Source: Knufia peltigerae
Lineage: Eukaryota > Ascomycota > Eurotiomycetes > Chaetothyriales > Trichomeriaceae
Direction of reading: 5' to 3'
Assembly (NCBI GenBank): GCA_030247855.1
Contig: JAPDRN010000049.1
Location: forward strand, 62,001-126,000
DNA: 64,000 nucleotides
In this document: one piece after another, positions 1 through 8,630 of the stretch
Position numbering within the stretch: position 1 is the first letter of the stretch
How the letters are laid out: every line of letters begins with the position of its first letter
Program-made: the position numbers and the translations under genes
The notes under the pieces: model-generated
The model's input: the letters and a program-made list of their open reading frames with translations, nothing else
Told to the model about the DNA's origin: nothing
Database searches by the model: none

Positions 1-1119
1 GGCGAAGACAGCGAACGGGCGATGCTGTTGACTGCGGAAATGGACCCTGCCGCGCCGCGCCACGTGAAGGTGTTCCAGTTGGAAGGTGTGCCGACACCGC
101 CGCAGTTCCAGCCTGTGCGCATGGAGCTGCCGGCACTCCTGGCCCAGAGTACCGCCCGGCTCAACGCCCTGCAGGCAAGTGATTCGCTGTCTGGCGCCGT
201 GCTGGTCGCGCACGATGGCAGGGTGCTGCTGCAGTGGCAGGGAGGGCTGGCCAACCGCGCGCAGCGCGTGCCCGTTGATGCGCAGACGCAGTTCCGCCTT
301 GCCTCGTCCAACAAGATGTTCACCGCAGTGGCCATCCTGCAACTGGCCGAAGCAGGTCGCCTGGCCCTGGATGACACCATCGGCAGGCGCCTGCCGGACT
401 ATCCGAACAAAACGGTGGCAGGCACGGTCACGATCCGGCAACTGCTCAGCCATACCGGCGGCCTCGGAGATTTCTTCGGTGATGATTTCGAGCGCTTCGC
501 GGCGTCGCTGAAAACGCACAGCGACTATGTGCAGCGCTTCGCCAAGGATGCCCCGCAGTTTGCTGCAGGCAGCCAGGATGGGTATTCAAACTATGGTTTC
601 ATCGTGCTCGGCCGGATCATCGAGGCAGTGTCCGGGCAGACGTACTACGACTATGTCAACGACCATGTTCTGCGCGCGGCGGACATGACGGAAACCGGTT
701 TTGAACCGGAATCGGTGGACGTTCCACATCGTGCAAGCGGCTATACCCAAGTGAAAGGGCAGTGGATCGGCGAAACCAAATCCCTGCCATGGCGAGGGAC
801 TGCCGCCGGCGGCGGTTACAGCACCGCAGGTGACATGTTGAAGTTTGCAGAGGCCCTGCGTACCGGCAAGCTGGTCTCGCCGGTGTGGTTGCAGCAGGCC
901 ACCCGTCCACAGAACCACAAGGGCTGGTATGGCTACGGGTTCATGGTTCAGGGCGAGGGAAGGCAGCGCCAGTTCGGCCACGAGGGCGGGGCCCCCGGTT
1001 CGAACAGTGCCATTGTGGTGATGCCTGAGCAGGGCTACGTGCTGGTCGGCCTGGCCAACGTCGATCCGGATGCCGTAGGCAATGTGATCAACTACATCGC
1101 CCGCCGCGTGCCCCTGTAG
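1..1119 (+). CDS. Serine hydrolase, beta-lactamase/class C family (5' truncated by window edge)
   Basis: The frame is open from base 1, so the true start lies outside the window; the ATG at 22 is internal and has no convincing ribosome site. The visible 372 residues begin with about 40 residues of linker and continue into a class C beta-lactamase-like fold. An SxxK nucleophile motif (SSNK) lies in the segment LASSNKMF, a Tyr-Ser-Asn triad follows (GYSNYGF), and HEGG near the C-terminus stands in for KTG. Such proteins are usually periplasmic or secreted peptidases or esterases rather than true beta-lactamases. The substrate cannot be told from sequence. Confidence 0.85.
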   Translation, partial: GEDSERAMLLTAEMDPAAPRHVKVFQLEGVPTPPQFQPVRMELPALLAQSTARLNALQASDSLSGAVLVAHDGRVLLQWQGGLANRAQRVPVDAQTQFRLASSNKMFTAVAILQLAEAGRLALDDTIGRRLPDYPNKTVAGTVTIRQLLSHTGGLGDFFGDDFERFAASLKTHSDYVQRFAKDAPQFAAGSQDGYSNYGFIVLGRIIEAVSGQTYYDYVNDHVLRAADMTETGFEPESVDVPHRASGYTQVKGQWIGETKSLPWRGTAAGGGYSTAGDMLKFAEALRTGKLVSPVWLQQATRPQNHKGWYGYGFMVQGEGRQRQFGHEGGAPGSNSAIVVMPEQGYVLVGLANVDPDAVGNVINYIARRVPL

Positions 1120-1146
1120 CACACGTCGCTGGCAACAGCATCGACG

Positions 1147-1182
1147 CCCCTGTGGGCGGGTAAATTCCCAACGCCACAGGGG
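1147..1182. terminator. Inverted repeat between convergent genes
   Basis: Nine-base arms (CCCCTGTGG at 1147-1155 and CCACAGGGG at 1174-1182) lie between two convergent genes. There is no T-run on either side, so if this is a terminator it is an atypical bidirectional one. Confidence 0.35.
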
Positions 1183-1196
1183 TATCGCGCAACCGG

Positions 1197-2186
1197 TTAA
1201 ACCGTCACCACCACCTTGCCGATCTGCTCGTTCGATTCCAGGTAACGGTGTGCGTCCTGGATCTGCGCGAACGTAAACACCTTGGCGATCAGCGGCGCCA
1301 GCACGCCCTTGTCCAGGCCATCGACGATGAACGCCTTCGCACGCGCCAGCGCCGCATCGTCAGACACGATTTCCGAGTACAGGTAGCCCTTCAGCGTCAG
1401 CGACTTGCCCAGTACGTTGAACAGCGGGAACGGTGTCGGCTCGCTGCTCAGCGCGCCATACTCCAGCAGGATCCCGCCGCGCGCCATCGCTTCGGTGAGC
1501 GGCACGAACTGTGGGCCGCCGATGGGATCGAACACCACGCGCGCGCCAGCACCTGCGGTGATGCGGGCAACTTCGGCAACCAGATCCTGCTCCTGGGTGG
1601 CGATGACATGGGCAGCGCCGGCATCGAGCAGTGCCTGGCGCTTGCCCGGGCCACGGGTTACCGCGATCGGCGTCGCGCCCACCGCATTGGCGATCTGGAT
1701 GGCGGCCAGGCCAACGCTGCTTGACGCTGCAGTGATGATGACAAAATCGCCGGCACCCAGCTTGGCCTGCTCCAGCAGCGCGCCCCAGGCGGTGACGTAC
1801 TGCATCCACACCGCAGCAGCCTGCTCGAAGCCCAACGACGACGGATGCTTCACCACCAGTCGCGCCGGCACGTTGGCCAGCTCGCCGTAGGTGCCCCAGC
1901 GGGCGATATCCAGCGGCGGCACCACGCTGACGGCATCGCCTGCAGCGAAGCCGGTCACTGCGCTGCCTACGGCTTCAACCAGGCCCGCCGCTTCATAGCC
2001 CAGGCGGCTGGGGAACTCTGCCTGCTGCAGATAGGCGCCGTTGCGGAACATCACCTCGGCGCGGTTCAGGCCGATGGCCTTGACCCGGATCTGGATCTCA
2101 TCGGCGGCAGGAGCGGGTACGTCGATATCGTCAACGCGCAGCACATCGGCTTCGCCATAGGCGTGGATGCGGACAACCTGGGTCAT
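1197..2186 (-). CDS. Zinc-independent quinone oxidoreductase / MDR-family alcohol dehydrogenase
   Basis: A 329-residue medium-chain dehydrogenase/reductase. The N-terminal GroES-like part contains LGYEAAGLVEAVG, and a Rossmann segment with an Ala-Ser-Ser-Ser-Val-Gly-Leu stretch follows, which is NADPH-binding in the quinone oxidoreductase branch. The zinc-ligand cysteines of true alcohol dehydrogenases are not evident, which fits a quinone or enone reductase. The ATG at 2186 was chosen because the frame upstream of it runs back through the divergent regulator and cannot be coding. The LysR gene starts 123 bp away in the opposite direction and probably controls it. The physiological substrate is unknown. 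Confidence 0.88.
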   Translation of the reverse strand: MTQVVRIHAYGEADVLRVDDIDVPAPAADEIQIRVKAIGLNRAEVMFRNGAYLQQAEFPSRLGYEAAGLVEAVGSAVTGFAAGDAVSVVPPLDIARWGTYGELANVPARLVVKHPSSLGFEQAAAVWMQYVTAWGALLEQAKLGAGDFVIITAASSSVGLAAIQIANAVGATPIAVTRGPGKRQALLDAGAAHVIATQEQDLVAEVARITAGAGARVVFDPIGGPQFVPLTEAMARGGILLEYGALSSEPTPFPLFNVLGKSLTLKGYLYSEIVSDDAALARAKAFIVDGLDKGVLAPLIAKVFTFAQIQDAHRYLESNEQIGKVVVTV

Positions 2187-2288
2187 GGGGGTCTCCAAGG
2201 GGGAATGCCGGCTGGTGGCCGGGCAGGGGGAACAAAGCGCTACTGTGCGCGTGGCCGGCGAACGAAAGAAGGGGTAATCTGGCGTTTC

Positions 2289-2301
2289 ATTGGAAAACAA
2301 T
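2289..2301. promoter_or_regulatory. LysR-type box candidate (ATTG-N5-CAAT)
   Basis: A short dyad, ATTG gaaaa CAAT, lies in the divergent spacer just 8 bases before the LysR start codon. It fits the interrupted-dyad form of LysR-type sites and could mediate autoregulation and control of the oxidoreductase. The dyad is short, so chance is possible. Confidence 0.4.
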
Positions 2302-2309
2302 AGTTTGCA

Positions 2310-3218
2310 ATGGACCTTATCGCACCTCTGCGCAGCTTCGCCAAGGTGGCCGAGGTGGGCTCGTTCGCCGCAGCTGCCGACGCACTGGATCTGTCGCCGC
2401 AACTGGTCGGCAAGCATGTGCAGACGCTGGAACAGCATCTGGGCGTGCGCCTGCTCAACCGCACCACGCGCAAGCAGAGCCTGACCGACTTCGGGCAGGC
2501 GTACCTGGCCCGCGCCCGGGTCATCCTGGAGGAAGTGGAGAGTGCCGAGCAGCTGGCCGAGATCGCGCGCGGGCGACCGATGGGCCGGCTGCGGATCAGT
2601 GCGCCGGTCACCTTCGGCGTGCATGCGCTGGGGCCGGCGGTGGTGGCGTATATGCAGCAGTATCCCGACGTGCAGGTGGATCTGAACCTGTCCAACAGCC
2701 TGGTCAACGTGGTTGAAGACGGCTACGACCTGGTGTTCCGCACCGGTGATCTCGCCGACAGTGGCCTGGTCGCGCGGCGGCTGGGACCGTACCCGCTGGC
2801 GCTGTGCGCTGCCCCCGGCTATCTGGCTGCACGCCCACCGATCGTCCACCCGCAGGACCTGAGCCGGCACGAATGCCTGGGTTTCGCCCACTCGGTGATC
2901 CGCACGCGGTGGAGCTTCCATGACCCACAGGGCGGCGTCTTGACCGTGCCGGTCTCCAGTCGCTTCATGGTCAACCAGGCCGAGCCGCTGCTGACCGCTG
3001 CGGTCGGTGGGCTGGGACTGATCCTGCAGCCGTTCGAGATGATGTCTGCCGTTCTGGCCAGCGGCGGACTGGTGGAGGTGCTGCCTCGATTCGTGCCCGT
3101 ATCCACGTCGATCAATCTGTTGTATCCCCGCCATCGCCAGGTGACGCCGAAGCTGCGCAGCTTCCTGGATTTCTGCGTGGCGCGCTTCACCGAACAGAGC
3201 ATGGCGCGTGAGCGTTGA
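2310..3218 (+). CDS. LysR family transcriptional regulator
   Basis: A 302-residue LysR-type regulator. The winged helix-turn-helix occupies about residues 1-60 (segment SFAAAADALDLSPQLVGKHV), and a periplasmic-binding-like effector domain follows from about residue 90 (RLRISAPVTFG...). Length and layout are standard for the family. It is divergent from the quinone oxidoreductase, the classical arrangement for a LysR regulator and its target. No good Shine-Dalgarno precedes the ATG, because the upstream bases form the ATTG-N5-CAAT dyad. Translation may therefore be weak or leaderless. The inducer is unknown, though quinones or electrophiles are plausible given the target. Confidence 0.92.
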   Translation: MDLIAPLRSFAKVAEVGSFAAAADALDLSPQLVGKHVQTLEQHLGVRLLNRTTRKQSLTDFGQAYLARARVILEEVESAEQLAEIARGRPMGRLRISAPVTFGVHALGPAVVAYMQQYPDVQVDLNLSNSLVNVVEDGYDLVFRTGDLADSGLVARRLGPYPLALCAAPGYLAARPPIVHPQDLSRHECLGFAHSVIRTRWSFHDPQGGVLTVPVSSRFMVNQAEPLLTAAVGGLGLILQPFEMMSAVLASGGLVEVLPRFVPVSTSINLLYPRHRQVTPKLRSFLDFCVARFTEQSMARER

Positions 3219-3258
3219 TTGAAGCGCGCGCAGCGGGTGAGGGCGTCGGTCGTTTAGG

Positions 3259-3810
3259 ATGACGTCTCGCCACGTCCGCAGAGGATCTGCCATCACCCAG
3301 TTGCATCATTCTGCGTCCTGCTTTGCCCGCCTCGGATGTGGCGCTGGGTTGCTGCTGCTGATCGGCAGCGCCATCACTGCCAACGCACAGATGCCCGCCT
3401 CTGCGATCGCAGAGTGGGAGGTGCACGGCCGTGTCGAAGGCTTGGCCCGGCCCGACATCGTCTGCCAGGATTTCCTGCAGGCGATGGGTCGAAAACCCGC
3501 CGAACTGGAGTACATCGGCTGTACGCAGGACGACGCTTCCTACATCCAGCCGATGGAAGCGAGGTATCGCGTCAGCGGTGCGGCGGCGGCGAGCATTGAA
3601 GCCTATCTGCAGCAGACCTTCGGCATGCCGCCATTGACGTATGTCTGCTGTGGCTGGAGCAACGGCGCGCCTTATTTCTGGCGCGAGCAGCCGGGCAGCG
3701 TCAATTACCAGATCGGCATGGGCGTGGAATCGCTGCATCACCCGCGCGGGCAGTGGGGCGCGATTCCCTACTTCGCGGTGACCGTTGCGGTGAACCGGAA
3801 GAGCCCGTGA
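3259..3810 (+). CDS. Secreted protein, DUF4952-like
   Basis: A 183-residue protein with a hydrophobic N-terminal segment around residues 25-43 (LGCGAGLLLLIGSAITANAQ) ending in a plausible signal peptidase site after AQ. The mature part contains the segments FLQAMGRKPAELEYIGC and YVCCGW, with paired cysteines that could form disulfides in the periplasm. The pattern of a conserved Lys-Pro followed by a Gly-Cys, a Tyr-Arg-Val-Ser-Gly strand and a CC-W motif is what I recall of DUF4952. That assignment is from memory and should be treated as tentative. The start is the first ATG of the frame, and its ribosome site is weak. No function can be stated. Confidence 0.7.
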   Translation: MTSRHVRRGSAITQLHHSASCFARLGCGAGLLLLIGSAITANAQMPASAIAEWEVHGRVEGLARPDIVCQDFLQAMGRKPAELEYIGCTQDDASYIQPMEARYRVSGAAAASIEAYLQQTFGMPPLTYVCCGWSNGAPYFWREQPGSVNYQIGMGVESLHHPRGQWGAIPYFAVTVAVNRKSP

Positions 3811-3857
3811 TGGCGTACGCTTGGGCACCGACCACAGGCGTACAAGGAATGACAACC

Positions 3858-4241
3858 ATGCCTCCGATGCTGCTCCGCGTTGCTGCGATCGCGCTCACCC
3901 TAGCGATGAGTCCAATGGCTATCGCCGCCACTGTTGAGCCGCTGCAGCTGCAGCAGGCCGAAGCGCTGACGTACTGGAAACCGGTGGAGGGCACGTTCCG
4001 CCCACAACTGAATGCCGATCCCGGGCGTGTGCAGTTCGCAGAGGAGGTGACGGTGGCCTATTCGGTCAACAAGCGCGGCCGCACGTACGACGTAAAGGTG
4101 GTGGATGCCAAGCCGTCGACGGCCTTCAGCGGCTGGGCGTTGAATGCGGTCAAGGCGATGCGCTTCACTGCAACGGACAGCAACACCGAGCGCACACCCG
4201 TCCGCAGCGAAATGACCGCACGCTGGGGTGGCGGCAAGTAG
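3858..4241 (+). CDS. Small secreted protein with TonB C-terminal-like domain
   Basis: A 127-residue protein with an N-terminal signal peptide (about residues 1-20, ending SPMAIAA). The C-terminal half resembles the TonB C-terminal fold (VAYSVNKRGRTYDVKVVDAK ... ALNAVKAMRF). The ATG at 3858 was chosen because AAGGA lies nine bases upstream; the in-frame ATG at 3849 would sit directly on that site. There is no proline-rich linker and the N-terminus reads as a cleaved signal, so this is not a canonical energy transducer. It may be a stand-alone periplasmic TonB-box-like protein. It follows the DUF4952-like gene by 47 bp. Confidence 0.75.
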   Translation: MPPMLLRVAAIALTLAMSPMAIAATVEPLQLQQAEALTYWKPVEGTFRPQLNADPGRVQFAEEVTVAYSVNKRGRTYDVKVVDAKPSTAFSGWALNAVKAMRFTATDSNTERTPVRSEMTARWGGGK

Positions 4242-4245
4242 GGCA

Positions 4246-4638
4246 TTAGGTCGGCACCCGCACCATCCTCGCCATCAGGTGTTCGACCACGCCTGCCGGG
4301 TCCGCCGTGCGACCCACATGCGTGCTGGACATCTGCACCACCGAGCTGCGCTTGGCGGTGAGGAAATGGAAGCGCGCGCGCGCAGGCAGCTGCGCGATCG
4401 GGCCGGCGTCGGCGTCGCCACGGCAGATCGCCACGATCGCATCCAGCCACGGCTGCAGCGCTTCAACATCCAGCGCCGGTGCGAAGGCCTGCAGGCGTTC
4501 GGCATCGAGCTCGATCGCCGCCTCCAGGTGACGTGCGCCGGGGCAGGACACGATCACCCCGACGTTGATGAACTCCTCGCGCTCCACCCGCGGTACCACG
4601 CGGATGACGGCATAGTCATACGTGTGCAGCGTGGGCAC
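4246..4638 (-). CDS. DUF3037 family protein
   Basis: A 130-residue protein with the typical DUF3037 opening (TYDYAVIRVVPRVEREEFIN followed by a Val-Gly-Val-Ile stretch). The start is the GTG at 4638, since an AGGAGG lies 6 bases upstream on the minus strand. The longer ATG form at 4665 lacks such a site. The gene overlaps the 3' end of the HipA-like kinase gene by 23 bp, which suggests translational coupling. DUF3037 genes commonly sit beside HipA_2-type kinases. The role is unknown; a regulatory or antitoxin-like partner is only an inference. Confidence 0.85.
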   Translation of the reverse strand: MPTLHTYDYAVIRVVPRVEREEFINVGVIVSCPGARHLEAAIELDAERLQAFAPALDVEALQPWLDAIVAICRGDADAGPIAQLPARARFHFLTAKRSSVVQMSSTHVGRTADPAGVVEHLMARMVRVPT

Positions 4639-5392
4639 GGATGGCCTCCTGCACGAACACCGCACGCACCTTCAGGCGATGCTTCAGGTAGTTGATGTAG
4701 CCCTGCCGGTAGGCCTGGGGGCTGTCGAAGGCCGGCTCATCGACCAGCCAGCTGTCCGGCACCAGGCCGACGATGCGCTCAATTTCCGCATCAGGCAGGC
4801 GCGCTGCCAGTTCGGCATCCACTTCGGCAATGCGGCTGGCGAACGACAGCAGCACGTGGTCGCGGATCAGCACGAAGGGCTTCTCGCAGGCATCGCCGGC
4901 AGTGGCCCAGTCGTGATGGAAGTACATGGCCGCACCGTGGTCGATCAGATACAGCTTGCGATGCCACACCATCAGATTGGGATTACGTGTGGTGCGGTCG
5001 ACGTTGCTGGTGAACGCATCGAACCAGACGATGCGCGAGGCCAGGTCAGCGTCCACCGGCATCGCCGCCGGGTCGTAGTTGATCGCACCGGGCAGGTAAT
5101 CCAGGCCCAGGTTCAGGCCTTCGCTGGCGCGGATCAGGTCCTGGACTTCCGGGTCGGGCTCGGTGCGGGCGAACTCGCTGTCCAGCTCGACGAACAGGAT
5201 CTCCGGAATCGGCAGACCCACCGCGCGCGCCATCTCGCCCGCGATCAGTTCGGCGATCAGCGCCTTCGGGCCTTGGCCGGCACCACGGAACTTGAGTACG
5301 GCCATACCGTCGTCGTCGGTCTCGACCACGGCAGGCAGTGAGCCACCTTCCCGCAAGGGGGTGATGTAGCGAAGGGCATGGACGGTACGCAT
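4616..5392 (-). CDS. HipA-like kinase (HipA_2 type)
   Basis: A 258-residue short HipA-like protein. Kinase-fold landmarks are visible: a glycine-rich strand with a lysine (VLKFRGAG) near residue 32, a catalytic loop-like WFDAFTSNVDRTTRNPNL around residues 125-142, and a metal-binding LIDHGAAM that takes the place of the DFG motif. It lacks the N-terminal domain of classical HipA (about 440 residues), which places it in the short HipA_2 group. It is paired with DUF3037 rather than with an Xre-type HipB. Whether it acts as a growth inhibitor or as a metabolic kinase cannot be decided from sequence. Confidence 0.85.
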   Translation of the reverse strand: MRTVHALRYITPLREGGSLPAVVETDDDGMAVLKFRGAGQGPKALIAELIAGEMARAVGLPIPEILFVELDSEFARTEPDPEVQDLIRASEGLNLGLDYLPGAINYDPAAMPVDADLASRIVWFDAFTSNVDRTTRNPNLMVWHRKLYLIDHGAAMYFHHDWATAGDACEKPFVLIRDHVLLSFASRIAEVDAELAARLPDAEIERIVGLVPDSWLVDEPAFDSPQAYRQGYINYLKHRLKVRAVFVQEAIRAHAAHV

Positions 5393-5456
5393 GAGGGCAT
5401 TCTAGCGTGGCCGATGCCTGGGTTGCGCCGGGCGATGCCCGGTGCCGCCCGTGTCG

Positions 5457-6896
5457 TCAATGCGACAGCGCGCTGCGCTGCTGCTCCTGCACCTGCACCT
5501 GCTGGCGCGTCTGCTCCTGCGAGGCGTGGTCGGCTTGACGCTGGTTGACGATGGCGAGGCTGTCCAGGCTTTCCTGCACCGGCCGCTGTGCGGCTTCAGC
5601 AGTGGCTGCCGATGCGCGCAGCGACGCAGGATCATCCAGTGCGCCCTTCACCACGAACACATTCTGCGCCGCGGCGACATCCCCCGACTGTCGGCTGAGC
5701 ACCACATGATCCACGCGGTCCAGGCCGTTCTCGCGGGCCAGCACCAGCAGGCTTGCGCTCAGGCGTTCACTGGAGGCATCGAAGCTGCGGCCGTTGGCGG
5801 CATCCAGCTCGGCCACCTTGCCGCGGATCTGATCGTGCAGGGCACGGTCGTTGCCACCCGCCAACGGCGCAGCCTGCGCTTCGGTCGGCACGGGTGTGGT
5901 TGCCTGTGCCGTGATGGGCACGTGGGCGTAAGTGCCCTCGGTGTGGTCGAAATAATGCAACGTGGACGGCGAGGTGCTGGTATCGAAGTAGGGCTGTCGT
6001 GGCGGCGTGCCCTCGCCCAGATACAGGCCGTTCTGTTCCAGCAGGCTTTCCTGCAGGCCCAGCTGTGCCATGTTTACCGACATCCTGCTGATGCCATCGG
6101 GTGATGGGTTCTTGGCCTCTTCCTCGCAGGCGCGACTGATGGCAGAGGCAGCGTAGAAATTCTGGTAGTCAGAATTGCCGTTGGGACCCAGCCGCGACGA
6201 CACACCTTCGTCGTAGTAGTGCTTGCCCATGCCCTCGATGTTGGCGGCAGTGGCGGTCATGCTCAGGTCTGCATTGAGTGTGAGGTCCGGATGCGCGGTA
6301 TAGGTCATCGGCGGGCCGGGCTGCACGCGCACGAATTCCTTGGCGCGGGTACTTGCTTCGTAGACATTCTGCAGCGTGGCGTCCGGGTTGGCGGTCTTGA
6401 CCATGCCCACCAGCGCATTCCAGCCCTCGATGTTCGCCGATGCCTCGTCGCGCCGGTTGGCTGCGAGCAGGGTGCCGATGGCCTGCGTGTAGTCGTGGGT
6501 CGAATCGCGTGCGGCAATGTCTGCAATATCGGAATCAAACTGCTTATAGGCCCGTTCGGTCGCTGCATCATTGAACCCGTGCTGTAGCTCATGGCCCAGC
6601 ACGAAGGTCAGCTCTGCAGCGTCGTGTTTGTCCGGGGCTGCCGGGTTGGACAGACTGGATGCCGGCAGGCTGATCGTCTTTGCGCCGCCGTCGTACTCGC
6701 CGCCCACACTGCTGTCGGCAGGCAGCAGCTCAAAGCGCTGCAGATGACCGGCGGCGATGGCCGAGTCGACCTGGGTTGCCAGCGCCGGAGAATTGGCAAT
6801 GGCCTTGCGAAGGTTGTCGACCTGATCGGTCGTTACATCGGGTTTTCCTGCAAATTCGGTCAGCAGGCGTTCCGTATCCGCTGAAAGCGTAGGCAT
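5457..6896 (-). CDS. XVIPCD type IV secretion effector (X-Tfe) with HExxH metallopeptidase-like domain
   Basis: A 479-residue protein. An HExxH zinc-protease motif (GHELQHGFND, residues 101-110) lies in the N-terminal half. From about residue 347 to the end it has the hallmarks of the XVIPCD secretion domain: an ERLSASLLVLAREN helix, LDRVDHVVLS, QNVFVVKGALDDPA and a glutamine-rich tail. XVIPCD is recognised by VirD4 of the Xanthomonadales antibacterial T4SS. The gene follows the lipoprotein gene at 6910-7527 by 13 bp on the same strand, the usual immunity-effector order. TAAGGAG precedes its ATG. The metal-dependent activity is inferred from the motif alone; the target in the recipient (peptidoglycan or protein) is unknown. 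Confidence 0.85.
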   Translation of the reverse strand: MPTLSADTERLLTEFAGKPDVTTDQVDNLRKAIANSPALATQVDSAIAAGHLQRFELLPADSSVGGEYDGGAKTISLPASSLSNPAAPDKHDAAELTFVLGHELQHGFNDAATERAYKQFDSDIADIAARDSTHDYTQAIGTLLAANRRDEASANIEGWNALVGMVKTANPDATLQNVYEASTRAKEFVRVQPGPPMTYTAHPDLTLNADLSMTATAANIEGMGKHYYDEGVSSRLGPNGNSDYQNFYAASAISRACEEEAKNPSPDGISRMSVNMAQLGLQESLLEQNGLYLGEGTPPRQPYFDTSTSPSTLHYFDHTEGTYAHVPITAQATTPVPTEAQAAPLAGGNDRALHDQIRGKVAELDAANGRSFDASSERLSASLLVLARENGLDRVDHVVLSRQSGDVAAAQNVFVVKGALDDPASLRASAATAEAAQRPVQESLDSLAIVNQRQADHASQEQTRQQVQVQEQQRSALSH

Positions 6897-6909
6897 GGTG
6901 CGGTGCTCC

Positions 6910-7527
6910 TTACTGCACGGTCACAAGGCGGACGCAGGCATGCGCCGGTTCGCCGGATGGGGTCGGGTTTTCCGGCAGCGTATCGACCGTGATGCTCAGG
7001 TCTGGACGATCGAAACGGTCATGGATGACCCGGCCGTGCTCGCCGCGGATGGTGTCGCGCTTGAAGCCCGCGGCCTGCAGACCGGAGGCGAACTGGTCGA
7101 AGTCGACCTGGCAGATCGCCGTTGCGTTGGCTTTGCGCTCGGCGGTGGTATCGATGAAATTGAGATCCAGGCGCGCATCGGCGGCGCCAGCCTTCCTGAT
7201 TTCGAGGCCGTAGCTCCACTCTGGAGTGAGCGTGCCACCGTAGCCGAAGTGCCCCGCGCCGAAGCTCTGCGCGGGCGCCTGCATAGCCTGCGATACCCGT
7301 TCCAGGGTCAGTTCACGGGTGGAGGTGGTGTTCTTGATCAGATCCAGCAGGCGCAACAGGAGTTGGTCTGCGCTGAGTGCAGACGGCGTTGCGGCGTCGG
7401 AGGCAGTCGATGCCATGGTAACGGGTCCTTGAGAGGTCGACGAATGGTCAGTCGCGTGTGTGCAGGCGCAGAGCGAGGCCGAACATAGGGCGATTGCCCA
7501 CAGCCGTGTGAATGCGTACCCAAACAT
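6910..7527 (-). CDS. Putative lipoprotein, candidate immunity protein for the adjacent X-Tfe
   Basis: A 205-residue protein with a signal sequence and lipobox-like SLCAC near residues 18-22, so it is probably lipidated and faces the periplasm. The second in-frame ATG at 7527 is preferred because GGGAA precedes it; the ATG at 7542 has no ribosome site. It lies 13 bp upstream of the XVIPCD effector gene in one operon. In characterised X-T4SS pairs the immunity proteins are often periplasmic lipoproteins encoded next to the effector. No catalytic motif is visible, in keeping with a binding inhibitor. The immunity role is inferred from context, not shown by sequence. Confidence 0.7.
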   Translation of the reverse strand: MFGYAFTRLWAIALCSASLCACTHATDHSSTSQGPVTMASTASDAATPSALSADQLLLRLLDLIKNTTSTRELTLERVSQAMQAPAQSFGAGHFGYGGTLTPEWSYGLEIRKAGAADARLDLNFIDTTAERKANATAICQVDFDQFASGLQAAGFKRDTIRGEHGRVIHDRFDRPDLSITVDTLPENPTPSGEPAHACVRLVTVQ

Positions 7528-8138
7528 AAGCGTTCCCTGCATGTTGAGCGCTGACCCTAAGGTGGGCCAGGTGAATCACAGGTTAAATGCAATTGACGAC
7601 TGCTGGAATCGGGGCAGAGCGCGTTTGGCTCAGGCATTTGCTGCAAGCGGGGTTGCCCGGCCCGGATGCCGCGGAATTTTCTTCACTTCGCCATTCCGTG
7701 AGCGGTGGCAGCATCCAATCGTGTAGATGATCAAGCGCAGGCATGGCCTTGAGTTGCAGGCCTGCGGCTATCCCGCGACCGACACCCGCCAGCCCGTTTC
7801 CGGCACATTGCGCAGCGTTGAACGTGGCCTGCACGGCCACTCCCCCGGCAAGGAGGCCCGCGATGCACAGACCTGTTCACGCGTACACCTACCGCATCAG
7901 CAACCGGCCTGTCGCCCAGATAGCGTGTGCTGATGTTGGCGAACATGCTGAAACCGCTGCTGCGGTTCATGCAGCCTCAGACAGAATTCTTCCGTGAGTT
8001 GAGCGCCGATGGTTGGCTCTGCATCCCGCAGTGCGCAGAGCCACTACATGCATGCGAGTCGCCCCACGATGCTGTTTCCTTTGCAGCACTGGGCGCGCAT
8101 CTCGTCCACGATGTCCACGCAGGCTTCCGAGGTGCACG
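7528..8138. other. Long non-coding stretch (about 610 bp)
   Basis: I see no convincing gene here: the open frames on both strands lack ribosome sites and family-like sequence. It should contain the promoter of the leftward immunity/effector operon. An 8-base inverted repeat (CATCAGCA at 7895-7902 and TGCTGATG at 7928-7935) is the only structure noted. Confidence 0.5.
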
Positions 8139-8474
8139 ATGAGCAACGAATCGAGAGGAGCCCTGCCGCCCCTGGATCTGGATGATGCCAAGGCCGCGCA
8201 GATGATTGGCAAGCTGGTACTGGTGGGCGTTACCCGTTTTGGTGGCGATGGCCAGGTGCAGGGGCTGGAGCAGTTTGCCGGCACCGTGCTGAGGGTCAGT
8301 GCCGAAGAAGGGCTGGTGCTGGCCGATGGCGATGACGGACACGAGCGCTATCTGCCGCCGATGCTGGACCAGTATCTGCCGGCCGCGCCGGGTGAGTACC
8401 AGTTGCGCTCCAGTGGCGTGACAGTGATCGATCCCGATTATCTGTCCACCTGGGAACTGCACGCGCGGCAGTAA
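8139..8474 (+). CDS. Hypothetical protein, 111 aa
   Basis: A soluble-looking acidic protein with no signal peptide or membrane segment. The body reads as a small beta-rich domain (GKLVLVGVTRF, FAGTVLRVSAEEGLVLADGD, ending YLSTWELH). I do not recognise a family. CGAGG lies a few bases before the ATG at 8139. It stands alone between a long non-coding stretch and the S9 peptidase gene 156 bp downstream. Its reading frame and codon use look like the rest of the chromosome, so it is probably a genuine conserved gene. Confidence 0.65.
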   Translation: MSNESRGALPPLDLDDAKAAQMIGKLVLVGVTRFGGDGQVQGLEQFAGTVLRVSAEEGLVLADGDDGHERYLPPMLDQYLPAAPGEYQLRSSGVTVIDPDYLSTWELHARQ

Positions 8475-8630
8475 GTGAGGGGCATCCAGGGAGGAGGCCA
8501 GGCCAGGCAGGGCCACGCTTTGCAGGATGGGGCGACTAGCCCTTCCGGCCCATTTCCCGGTGGGCCGGGGGTGTTAGATTCGGCCCATGCCCGCCGTGCG
8601 GGTACCCAACTCACACCCCAGGGGAAAAGG

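Noticed and set aside
2187..3296. N-terminal extension of the oxidoreductase frame on the minus strand
   Set aside because: The frame runs through the divergent LysR gene and reads as low-complexity Arg/Gln/His sequence, a shadow of the real gene.
7895..7935. Inverted repeat CATCAGCA / TGCTGATG as a regulatory RNA or terminator
   Set aside because: Short arms, 25-base loop, no T-run and no adjacent gene end.
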